Below are positions 11,720 to 21,862 of a stretch of 64,000 nt of DNA, one piece after another. The notes beneath the pieces were generated by a model that worked only from the letters and a program-made list of their open reading frames with translations, was not told the origin of the DNA and made no database searches. The translations under genes and the position numbers were made by a program. The stretch covers positions 6,760,501-6,824,500 of the forward strand of contig JASJFJ010000001.1 in the NCBI GenBank assembly GCA_030412805.1, read 5' to 3'. Position 1 is the stretch's first letter, and every line of letters starts with the position of its first letter. This DNA comes from Westerdykella aurantiaca. Taxonomy: Eukaryota; Ascomycota; Dothideomycetes; Pleosporales; Sporormiaceae.

Positions 11720-12705
11720 TCACCTCCGCTGGTCCAATTCGGCAAGTCCGGGATTATGTGCAGCTTGTTGGCCGTATGAATACTGCTCCTGAGTGGACAA
11801 CTCAGACACGTTCGGATTACCAGGAGGACCACCGCTGTATCCGGCCGCCGAGGATACGGGGCTGACCGTCTGTTCACGTTGAACCGGATCCGGCGCATAC
11901 TGTGCGTAGTTTGGCTGTTGGGGCTGCTGGCCGTACACTGGCTGCTGTGCGTACTGACCCTGGGGCTGCTGCGGGGGATACATCTGCTGGGGAGTTGGAA
12001 CGGGCTGTCCATAGGGTTGCTGTGGGGGCTGAACGGTGTTATAAGGTTTTGGTTCTGCCGCGGGGGCGCCCTGTTGGACGCTAGTGTAGGCGGGGGCCTC
12101 GGGGTTGGCACTCTGGCTGCCGCGACGGCGGTTGATGTACATGGCCACGAAGACGAGGGATAGGACCCAGAGGGCGCTGAGGTGTGTAAGCATGTGTAGA
12201 TAGGCAGGCCATATGAGGGCCTCCAACTTACAATTGGACGGCACCGAAGAAGGCACCAGCAGCAAGACATCCGTAGTACGCCCCGACAGTGGTAGTGTCT
12301 CTCTTGTAGTAGTAGCTACTGTAGTAATAACGATAGCTGCGTCCTCCAGACCAGATTGATGCGAGATTCGCAACGAGACCAAGGTCTGTGACCCAGAAGA
12401 TGACCATTAATATGTGAAGCGCCAGCACGGCCCAGTAGTTGTAGAGGCTATGGAGGGCGAGCGTGCTTGTTATTATGTACGCGCAGATGATGAGGGTCAA
12501 GATCGCCTAGGAAACTGTTAATGCGTATTTTCAGTGCTGCTTGAAGATGCATCCTTACGGTGACAAGAGAGAAGATGAGCGCATTGTACGCAATATATTT
12601 GATTCCATACGCGTCAAGGCCGAGAATGAGAATAGCGACCAGAATCTGAACAAAGTGGACGATTACCGTCCAGCGAGGAAGAGGAAGGAGGTGTTCTTGG
12701 CCCAT
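11720..12705 (-). CDS. MARVEL-like four-helix membrane protein with a Gln/Pro/Tyr-rich tail
   Basis: Three exons read on the minus strand: 12,705-12,559, 12,506-12,232 and 12,176-11,720 (introns 52 and 55 bp); 292 aa. Four membrane helices: residues about 12-34 (VIVHFVQILVAILILGLDAYG), 41-62, 75-97 (LALHILMVIFWVTDLGLVA) and 125-150, the last spliced across exon 2/3 (GAVQF-ALWVLSLVFVAMYI). A Tyr/Ser-rich loop lies between helices 3 and 4. The cytosolic tail of about 140 residues is rich in Gln, Pro, Gly and Tyr (YGQP, PQQPYG repeats). The topology matches the fungal MARVEL family, which organises membrane apposition and eisosome-like domains; the exact role here is inference. Confidence 0.85.
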
Positions 12706-15298
12706 CTTTACAGTCCTCTGAACAGTCACGGAAATGGATATGGGGGGATGGGAAAGTGACCAACAATCGAAGTGTACCAAATCCACGGTTCTCCTGTGGC
12801 AGCTCACCCACTCTTAAGGAGAGTCGAGCTTCAGCCTCATACCGGTGAGACAAAGTCGATCGTTTAGCGCCATGGTCCTATTTTCGTGTCACCGCGTCGA
12901 CCTATCCCAAACATGGCTTTCTTTGCTGAAAGCCACCAAAAACACCCCTGCCTGGGCGGATATCCATACTCCACTGATCATCCCGTTAGCGTATCACAAA
13001 TGTCAGGTGGAAGCGAAAGTATTCAGGATGGCCAATAGAGAGGTCTGTGGCTGTGACTGAGGTGGCTTTGCATGTGGGTTACTTGACCTATTCAAGCGTT
13101 ATGTGACTTGAAGCGAAGGAAACGTGCGGCTTTGGAGGAAATTGACTTTTGTCGTTGGGACAAATACGTGGGAGTGGCTGAAAAACAGGTGCGTGATTCG
13201 TTCGAAATCGAGGCTGAGTGCAGCGCTGAGAAATTTGGGCTGAAGAGGATACGAGAAAGCGGGTCGCGCGACATGCTCAGAGGAACATGAACTTGTGCGC
13301 ACTTTTGCTGAAGGAGATGACAGGAGAGAGCACCTGAAAGCGATGCCTTCTAAATCCCATGAAGCATGAACGTTCAACATGAAGAAGGGGAAAAATGTGA
13401 GGAAGTTGCCATCGCATTTCACCCCAACATGTTGTCCTCAATGGAGGGTGTACAGCGGAGGGATACTGTACTGCGGGGTTGGTGCGGCTGAGGTTCCTGA
13501 GGAATAATGAGAAATGGACAAGAACAACAAGACGGAGAAACACAATGTCGACCGACAGAATCTTTGCCCTATTATATCGTTAACCTATATGCAATATGGC
13601 AGACTGGTAGTATAGGACAATCCAGTATAGCTGTCCATCTAGGAGACTGCGATATCGGAGCGGTTCATGTTCACCGTAGCTTCGTCATGCGATAACGTTC
13701 AAAAGTCACCTTCCGCCTGGAGATACTGAGCCTCAAACCGCGGTCGAAGCTATCACAGTATGGAATCTGGGACCGAGGAAACACAACAGCGCGGGTGGAC
13801 CGTGGGTGAACATAACACCAGCCAGACAGCGCTAATGCGAATTAAACTTGGCGTCGATTCTTGAATCTCCAACATTGGAATGCTCCTTAACATCACCATC
13901 TTCCTTCCCCCATCACTCCCATCACTCCCACTACTCCATATTCGTCCGTTCTTCAAATTCTCTACGGACTTTGTCGGCGCTTTCCCCAACGATGACCGTA
14001 TTCTGTCGGAGGGCCAGACCGTGTCCATGCCATGAATGCAACCACAGTGCATGGCGACAAGCTTTGCGTTATTGAAATCCTGCATTGTTCGGGTCTCACG
14101 CAGTCACACCTGGCACTCAGCCGACAGGCACAATCCCCAAGCTTTTCATCTATCTTTTCTCGGCCAGTGCGACAATGGCAGGTTGCACGCAGACACGAAC
14201 TGCGTAAACGAGCTGCTGTGTGTTCACTTCTGCTGGCAGAACCCGGATGAAAATGTCTCCGAACGAGACAACCGCATTATTCCAAGTTGCCATCACGAGG
14301 TTTACAGCAAACAATTCCTCCGTGCCAACCGTAATATCATGTGCAAAGCTGAACTTCTTCAGGGGTCGCCAAGAAGACATCTGGGAACTGCGCCCATCAC
14401 AGCCGACGGAAGGCAGTAGAGAAGATGCGATGATTTGCTGACATTCATCCTCCTCTATCTGGGCTGGACTTCATACATCTGTATAACCCAAGAAATAATC
14501 GTCCTATCCGCGCACTCCGGAAAGACGTCCTAACCTATCGGCTTTCAGCCGTGTCACCCTCCAACGGTCCTGGTTCTCCACGTGCCAACAGTATGCTGGT
14601 CTTGTTATGCACGATAGAGGAGTGCCAACCGATTCACATTCACGTATTGTAGCTTTCCCCAGTTTTTTTTTGTAGCCAGTCTCCATTTTTGGACATCGCC
14701 TGGCTCAGTTCCAATAGGAGTCGCCGCTCCGCTCTGGAGATTCCCGTCCCATGTACCAGCTGGGACTCTGGTACCTGCACTCAAACATCTCGACCGTTGC
14801 CAAGATTCAACTCGCCTATTTGTAAATTGCTAACACGATCTCTCCACGAAGAGGTCGCTCCACACGGTATACAGACCGGTTTTCCGCTCGCCTGCTACCT
14901 TGGGGCTGAGTCTGGTGCACACCACTCCACTCTCTCCAAGAACAACCTGATAGCCTATTGTTTCAATCTCTAATCTGCATTCGATTGCATCTGGCCTCCC
15001 ATTCGGGGAGTATACGGTCCCGATGTGATTCATTGTATTCTATTTCGAGCCGAATGCTGGACGGATTCGCTCGTACCGTCGGGTCTTGACCCTCTCGTCT
15101 GCCACTGTTGGATCCAGGCCGGACTTTTGACCCCTGACGATGTTCGGGTTGTTTCAAATCTGGGGCTGACCAAAGGCCTCATTCCTCAGGGATGGTCATC
15201 GTCGACGTCTTCACCGACGGAGCTGAAGAGCCCGTACTCAGTGAACGGATTCTGGCGTGACATTTAGTGCATGCAGACCCTCTGACCGAATGCTTCAG
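12706..15298. other. Gene-poor stretch upstream of the secretome island
   Basis: No convincing gene. Two items stand out. A short tandem array of catcactccc-like units lies at about 13,911-13,935. An open frame at 14,036-14,419 (+) encodes a Cys-rich middle (CDNGRLHADTNC...CVHFC), but the start lacks a signal peptide and I cannot define exons. The right end carries the promoter of the gene at 15,370. Confidence 0.35.
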
Positions 15299-15305
15299 TA
15301 TAAAA
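15299..15305 (+). promoter_or_regulatory. TATA box of the 500-aa secreted protein gene
   Basis: TATAAAA lies 71 bases upstream of the ATG at 15,370 and is followed by a short pyrimidine/purine-mixed leader. A consensus TATA box suggests regulated expression. Confidence 0.6.
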
Positions 15306-15369
15306 GGGCACTCAACGCCAGCCAAACTTTTCAATAACCACGGCTTCAAAGTTTGTGTTGATCATCAAT

Positions 15370-17128
15370 ATGGCTCTTTCACGCTATCTCGTCCAAGTCC
15401 TCGCTCTCGTTACCACCACCCTTGCTGTCAACAGCGAGGAAGCCAGCCTCATTGCTTGGAAGGCTTATGGTGACCTCATCAAGAACTACATCACTGCCAA
15501 TCAGCCGCTCACTGCCGGAACGGATTTCGTCTACGTCACTCCGCCCACTTCCAACTTCGTCCGTGGCGGTACTCCTTGCCCTGAGTCCGTTACAAATTTC
15601 GAGCTCTGTAAGTTGAAACGACATGGTCATTGACGTGCTCTACCTAACCGATGCAGACAACTTCGCCGATCGTCTGCAGAACTCGTCTAGCCCACTTCTG
15701 GACACCTCAGGACCTTCCTATGCGCAAAGCCTTGAGACGTAAGTGTTCCCTATTGCTCGATAGGAATCTGAAAAACCTTGGCAAACTGCTAACTCCTGCA
15801 GCTACTTGCAGTCAGTCGCCATCCTTGACAAGGTGTTGACTCCGGAACAAAAGAAGAAGATCGCTCAGCTCGAGCAAAATGTCAACGATGCGAAGACCAA
15901 ATTCCAGAAGCAGAAGCAGAGCTCCTTCCTTGCCTGGAAGACTGATGAGGTTGCGCAATACTTCAATCAGTCCTTCCAAGCATGGGTCACGGACAATGAT
16001 CCTCAATATGCCAACTTTCAAGCCCAACTAGTCACTGCGGATGCAACCTACAACAACTACATGCTGAGCATCTATGGTTCCAAGTATAATTTGCTCCAGG
16101 AGCAGCGAAGTACGTCAATACCACCTTTCGTTTGTTCCCACACGTGACTAAAGATACCAAGACAACATCAACGGCAAAGCGCAGAACGAACTTGCTCCTG
16201 TTCCTGGGTAAGTAGTCCCCTTTCTCGGACACCCCTGCACTCCTGGTTCCTACGATCGGCTCTATATAGCCCAAGCCAACTTACTCATGTCTTATGAAGA
16301 CCATGTCCGAACGGGACTGACTTCGCCCGTCTGGCTGTTGAACCCGTGACGAACGTGACTAATTGTACCGACAGCTACAACATGATGGTCTACCCCTCGG
16401 CAGACAGCTATGCAGTCTCGCTCAACCCCTTCGTCAAGAATGAGATCACGGACTTTATCGCCTACCGCCCTGCTTACTCATTGACTGGGTACGAGAACAC
16501 TTGCGACAACTACTTCAAGAGCAGCCAAGGCTTGACTACCCTGCAATACGGGTTCAAGAACGTCGATGGGCACGACTGGAGCTCTCTGGGTTACACCAAG
16601 AAAGTAACTAAGGGCGGTGGTGGTTTATTCGGCATCATTGGATACAAGAAATCTTCCGAGTCAGAGACAACCTATTACAACTCCTGGAGCGGCTCCTGGG
16701 CCCAGGAAGTCAAGATTACAATCACCATGAAGGGTGCACCTACTCTTGTGCCCGTCACTGCAGGTTTCTGGGATGTTGGCAACGTCCGCAACACGTACCC
16801 CAAGCTTCGTGATGGCGAGACTGACGACCTCAACGGCCTTGTCCGCCTGACACATGTCCTCGTCGGTTACCAGCTCGGCATGACTATCAGCTTCTCCAAC
16901 ACGGAGACATGGAGAAATGTCTCGCAATTTATTGAGACTGGAAAGAAGACCAAGGGTGGTTCCCTCCAGATTTTTGGCTTCGGGTTCGGCGCTGGTGGCG
17001 GTGGTGCCTATCAATTCAGTACCAATGACCTCAAGACTAGCAACACAGCTGACGGTGGCGTGATCACGATACCCACTACGCCCGAGGGTATGTTGTTCAT
17101 GCTCGGTGGCCGCGGTAAGGCTTTGTAA
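15370..17128 (+). CDS. Secreted protein of unknown family (500 aa, five exons)
   Basis: Exons 15,370-15,607, 15,657-15,738, 15,802-16,109, 16,162-16,207 and 16,300-17,128; all frames close and the sum is 501 codons. A signal peptide covers about residues 1-20 (hydrophobic core YLVQVLALVTTTLA). The N-terminal half is helical, with a Lys/Gln-rich coiled-coil-like segment (KKKIAQLEQNVNDAKTKF). The C-terminal half looks beta-rich and has Gly clusters (KGGGGLFGIIGYKK; FGFGFGAGGGG) and several N-glycosylation sites (NGT, NVT, NCT, NVS). The last 20 residues are GGVITIPTTPEGMLFMLGG plus a short tail. I do not recognise a catalytic motif, GPI signal or repeat. The small fourth exon (46 bp) is supported by phase only. 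It starts a run of three predicted secreted proteins. Confidence 0.85.
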
Positions 17129-17853
17129 ATAGCTAGTCTGCGAGCGTGCACGAGAATGGGCTTGAAGTAGTGGTGTGTGGAGTTGCACTGAAGGACACTG
17201 GAAGGATATCTAACTTGTAGTCGCTCTTTCAAGAGGTATGGTGTAAGGTTGCGGTCCATCGTATGTAACTAGTTGTATGAACTGGTCTGTGCACCAAACT
17301 AGATGTCTCATGGTTCTGGATACGATGGTGCCCTTGGTGGCACAAGGCCGATCGTCTAGTGTTACAATGTCACCTTAGCCCTGTACCAAGACAATGTAAG
17401 TCATGACGCAAGTGATAGTGCGAGCTTACCGCCTTGGTGGAGATTGTCGGCCAATTCCAACAGAACTTAGGAGAGAGTTGGAATCTGTCGCAGGCTTCAA
17501 GTTTCCAATATTGAGTCGAAAGTGCACCATTGTAGGACGGCTCAGCTTCTACGCTACACGTACCCAAATATCTTTTCGGAAGACTGCATTGGAACTATAA
17601 GAATGGGCGTAGCGTAGTCGGGCCTCAATGGAAGCCCGATCTGTTCTCGGGTACTTCGACGTTTTGTTCCACAGCCCTAATCAAGCACAATTGGCTATCA
17701 GATAAGTAGAGTATTTAGCATGAGACCATTGCTCAATTTAATAACCATTGACCTTTCTCAACATCATCAGAGATCCCTTTGAAACCGAGCGAACGGCAGC
17801 GGCAGCCCGTCTTCATCCCTTACAGCTCACCTGGTGACCTACCATTCGTCTTC
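17129..17853. other. Intergenic region between secreted protein genes
   Basis: No gene supported. The right 150 bases should be the leader and promoter of the first Alt a 1-like gene. Confidence 0.35.
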
Positions 17854-18547
17854 ATGCAGATTACACGCCTCTTACCAGCGCTCTCTCTCCTCCTGTCGCC
17901 GGCGTTCTCGCACCCTGCATCCTCCATCTCATCGTCGGAGTACCCAGTCCTCCACATCAGCAATTTCCTTGCCTTCCACTCCTCCAACTCATCCCTCCTC
18001 AAATCTCACCTCGTTTTCGACGTCCTCGATCCCCGCCCCGGATACCTCTTCCTGAATATCACTTGCACGTTCGTGCCCTCGTCTTACTCACCAGATGCGC
18101 CAGATACAATCTATACCAATGGCTGGAAAGCCTGCAACGACGGCGAGAGGGGGGTGGAGCTGTGGTACTGGCATGAAGAGGAGACGTTGGTACTCAGGAG
18201 GCTGTGGCAGCAGGAGGAGGGTGATGAGTAAGTGATGCATTATCCCTTGAGCTCTCTCTCCCGCTTCCTATATATGTCACAGGAGTCTTTCAAGGAAAAG
18301 ATGCTATAATGTCTCTCATTCGAGTCTTGGATAATCTAGCAAACTTGTGATAAGATGATCGAAATAATTTACTAATCCACTTCACAGGAGATCTCTTGTT
18401 ATTGGTCGCACAGACAACCAGTACACTTATTGGAACGCTCCGGGCGAGCCCATCGCGGGGTGTGCCAACGTTACGAGGACTGCGGCAGGGACTTACTATT
18501 CGCGGACCACTGACTGGGAATTTCCTATTCACACTATCATTGCGTGA
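17854..18547 (+). CDS. Small secreted protein, Alt a 1-like (AA1-like) fold candidate, copy A
   Basis: Exons 17,854-18,227 and 18,388-18,547 (intron gtaagt...cacag, 160 bp); 177 aa. The ATG at 17,854 begins a clear signal peptide (LLPALSLLLSPAFSHP). An ATG 75 bases upstream is in frame but would bury the signal. The mature part alternates short beta-type strands and ends TYYSRTTDWEFPIHTIIA. Cys in NITCTF, WKACND and AGCANV could form disulphides. The splice phase (two bases before the junction) and the terminal motif TYYSR-x3-W-x-FPI are shared with the gene at 19,542. Alt a 1-like proteins are small beta-barrel proteins secreted by Dothideomycetes and Sordariomycetes, some of them plant-interacting. 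Assignment rests on pattern, not alignment. Confidence 0.7.
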
Positions 18548-19541
18548 GATGAATGAGGGCAATCGGGCCCCTTTCCGTTTGGCATGCATGCAATAAAGAG
18601 TAGCCTGAAAGGCTGACACAATTGATGGTGAAATTGGTCATGTTTTATGTGCAGTGGAAAATGTTTCTGTTGTTTAAGAAGATATTGAAGTTGGATCTCC
18701 TGTAGATCACTACATAGGTCATGATCTCTAAGCTGCTTCTACATTATATATCACAAATTCACAAGCCCCGAGTTCGTGCTTTTCACTCGGAACGTACAAT
18801 GCATAGGATGCGCAGTCACCAATACAAAAAGAAGGCAAAAGAAAAATATTTGACCCTCACACTCATCGATGAGCGGAAATGACCCCTTCTCACAGGTTGA
18901 TTGTTGTGCGGCGTAATTTTGAATCAGGTACGCTTTCGCCTGTTACTGCATGATTGGAAAGACAAGGAATACTATGCGCAGACTAGAATATAGGTGACGA
19001 GAGCGTGGAACACATTTACTAGCAGGCGTAACAGTGTGACAAGACTAAGAGACCGTGGCAGTGCGTGGGTTACCTCTAGTAAGATCTTGCGTAACGTTTA
19101 CTAAATATTACATCTCATAGAAGCAAACACGGATACATTTCTAGTTGTCTTGGAAAGGAATTCTGCTACCGTGACAAGCGGGCGTTAGGCCAGCTCCGGC
19201 ATGTATGTTATCATACTTATCATATTGCGTGGTTGCACTAGGTCTCCAAAGTATGTCGCCTTGGGAAGAACAACGATTCAACGCCGCCGCACGAGAATTG
19301 AGCAAATGCCGTAACCAGTAAGGCGTTTCGGTACGTGAATGGATGACGTTGTGTGCAATGTCCCAATTTCAAGATCGATATGTGCAGCAGTGATGATATA
19401 GCTTGTGATCTTTGTCCTGTTTGCTGATCCATAGTCTATTTGCACTCTTTCAAATCGAAATGTTCTGTACCAAATAGGACCTCTCTCATCCACGCAGCTT
19501 CGCAGAAGATCATACACGAGACTTTATTCATACAAAACATT
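18548..19541. other. Spacer between the two Alt a 1-like genes
   Basis: About 1 kb with no supported gene. I see no transposase, repeat boundary or RNA gene. It separates the paralogues and should hold the promoter of the second. Confidence 0.35.
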
Positions 19542-20109
19542 ATGATCTCCCTAATCTTCTCCGTAATCATTCTCTTCCTATCCTTCACACGCCCCTCCAT
19601 AGCTTTCCCGACCGACACTCGATATCCCAACACCACCACAACCGCAGTCCCACCCCCGATCGTCCTCACGGTCACCAAGTTCTACGCCTACGAGCATGAT
19701 GTCCCGGGCACGCAGGGCTACATCTTCTTCCATCTTTCCGATTCGCGGCGCGAATACCCACTCGAAACCGAATGCTTTCTTATAGACAACACCATCTATA
19801 AGTACCGCTTCACAGATTGCGGTAAACAAGGACCTGTCAGGGGGGTGGGGACCGCGAGTTTCCTCGTCACAGATAGGGAATTGGTTATTCGGAGAGGGTG
19901 GAGGATGAACGGGTGAGCCGTGTTTTCTCGATGATCCCTTGCTGTATTTCGGAGGTTTACAGAGCTGCAATAGGACGGACATGTTTGTCCGGGGCGAGGC
20001 GGTACAGGGCACGTATTGGAAGGAAGGGGAAAATGCGACGAAACACGATAACGGCACATACTACTCGCGGGATGCCCCATGGACATTCCCCATCTCAAGC
20101 TTATGGTAG
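19542..20109 (+). CDS. Small secreted protein, Alt a 1-like (AA1-like) fold candidate, copy B
   Basis: Exons 19,542-19,912 and 19,974-20,109 (intron gtgagc...aatag, 61 bp); 168 aa. The signal peptide is MISLIFSVIILFLSF with cleavage probably after about residue 20. A short Thr/Pro linker (NTTTTAVPPP) precedes strands such as YIFFHLSD, and the end is TYYSRDAPWTFPISSLW. Cys in TECFL and TDCGK are candidates for the conserved disulphide. It shares intron position, phase and C-terminal motif with the gene at 17,854, so the two are probably an old tandem duplication. The sequences have diverged strongly otherwise. Confidence 0.7.
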
Positions 20110-20429
20110 CGAGAAAAGTCGACGGGCCACGGAAGTACGAATAGAGCACTGTTAACCCAAACCTCATGGAGAAGGGAGCGAGTTCTAATCGGATAATAAG
20201 ATATGGAAGACAAGAAAAGTAGAAAGACTAGGGAATCATTAAAAGTGGCCTCCTCGAGTAGCCTCGATTAAGCTTCCTCTTAAGCAGGTGTAGGCAAATG
20301 ACAATCCCATACTCCAAGGTTCAACAAGTATATCCCGACGAGAAAACTGCCTGATACCACCTGCCCGTGGCCGTGTCCGTTCAGAAGCACCCCCGAGGTG
20401 CCAGTTGCGAAATCGACATACATATTACA
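20110..20429. other. Convergent 3' region
   Basis: The space between the stop of Alt a 1-like copy B and the stop of the Rab5 gene, presumably both 3' UTRs. Nothing else seen. Confidence 0.35.
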
Positions 20430-21304
20430 CTAACAGTTGCATCCAGCGGGTCCTTGCGTCTGGTTTGCTTCCGGTCTTAGGTTGACACCTTGCCTTTGCT
20501 GCCCGGGTCGCAGACTGCGGGGTCCCGCCTGATCAAGGGGTAGCTTCTTTGCGATCGCAGTAAACAGTTCTCGAACGTTTTCACTGGTTTTTGCGGACGT
20601 CTCGAAGAAAAGCAGGCCGGCTTCTCGAGCATATTGTTCTGCGTCGGCCGTGGAGATGGCACGCTTATCGGGCGACTCCGTGACGAGATCGAGCTTATTG
20701 CCAGCCAGCGCAATGATGATGTTTTCATTCGCCTGGCGCTGAAGTTCTTTTACCCAGGCTTTCGCCTTGTCGAGAGATGACTGCAGTTTATCAGAAAAAG
20801 CACTTATACACACCTAAACAGGAAGTCATACCGCCTGTGTGATATCATAGACAACGACAGCGCAATTGGCATTCCGATAGTACATGGGTGCGAGCGACTT
20901 GTACCTCTCCTGGCCGGCGGTATCCCATATTTCGAATTTCACGGTAGTGGACTCGTCGAGTGCGATGGTTTGGGTCAAGAAGGCGGCGCCGATGGTCGAC
21001 TCACGATAGTCGTCGAATTGGTCCTGAAGATTGTTAGACAATGATAATACTCCCATGTACCTGCTAGACTCACTTTCACGAACCGAAGCACAAGCGAAGA
21101 CTGTGCAGTGAGTTAGTTCCCTGATCGTCTATACGGCTGCCTTGGTGTTCTAATACCTTTCCGACGGCAGACTCGCCTGAGAACGCATTAGCAAGAGCGA
21201 TAAGAGGTTCCGTGAGGATACGAGGGCTTACCCAGCAGCACCAGCTTAAACTGTGCAAACTTCGAGCCTCCAGGCCGTCCTCCTTGTGGTGCTCGTGCCG
21301 CCAT
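20430..21304 (-). CDS. Rab5-family small GTPase (Vps21/Ypt5 type)
   Basis: Five exons on the minus strand: 21,304-21,232, 21,176-21,157 (20 bp), 21,100-21,074 (27 bp), 21,023-20,832 and 20,780-20,430; 220 aa. The micro-exons encode GESAVGK and SSLVLRFVK, together the P-loop. The other GTPase boxes are present: effector region with STIGAAFLTQT, WDTAGQE, NKLD and ETSAK. The tail ends GCNC, a geranylgeranylation site. Rab5 directs early endosome fusion and motility. The AAFLTQ effector loop and MAARAPQGG start match the fungal Rab5 branch. It is divergent to SAC1, 558 bp between start codons. Confidence 0.95.
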
Positions 21305-21862
21305 GTTGGAATGCGTGGTGGTCGATGACGCGGCAATGGGTCGGGGAGCTCTCGGCGGGGTGGGGTGGCGGAAAATGTCGCAGCAGAGGAAGGTCGAGGA
21401 GGCCTGCGAATATTTCTGAGGTCAAGAGTGAGGGAGTATGGCACGGGCGAGGGTTATGCGGAGGTGGAGATGGTTCGGAGTAGACTGGGAGTGTGAGCGT
21501 GATGCAAGATGAATGAGAGGTCATGCCCTGGCCGAACTGTGGCTCGGGATCGCTTGGCGCGTGGCTTTACAGGTGTGGCGCGGGTGTGGCTTGGCGCCGC
21601 GGCGTTTCGTCATTTGAGCGCATTCGGGGCAGTGCTGGGATGCTGGGATACCGTTTGGACCAACACCACGCTAAGTGACTTTTAGATACATCGACACTTT
21701 TTGTAGACATCCACACACTTGTCAGAGGCCACCGTTTGCGCTCGTTCCTCCGCCGCGTCTTCCGACCGTTCGCTTTCCGCATTCCCGCCAATCATCGATC
21801 ACACATCGTCGCATACCCATAGCCCCCTTTCCCTACCGCTGGACGACCGCCTGGTCGTAGCC
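21305..21862. promoter_or_regulatory. Shared divergent promoter of the Rab5 and SAC1 genes
   Basis: A 558-bp interval separates two outward-facing start codons and contains no other gene. It must hold both promoters and leaders. The SAC1 side is strongly pyrimidine-rich (cctccgccgcgtcttccg and similar), a common fungal housekeeping leader feature. No TATA box is evident. Confidence 0.6.
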
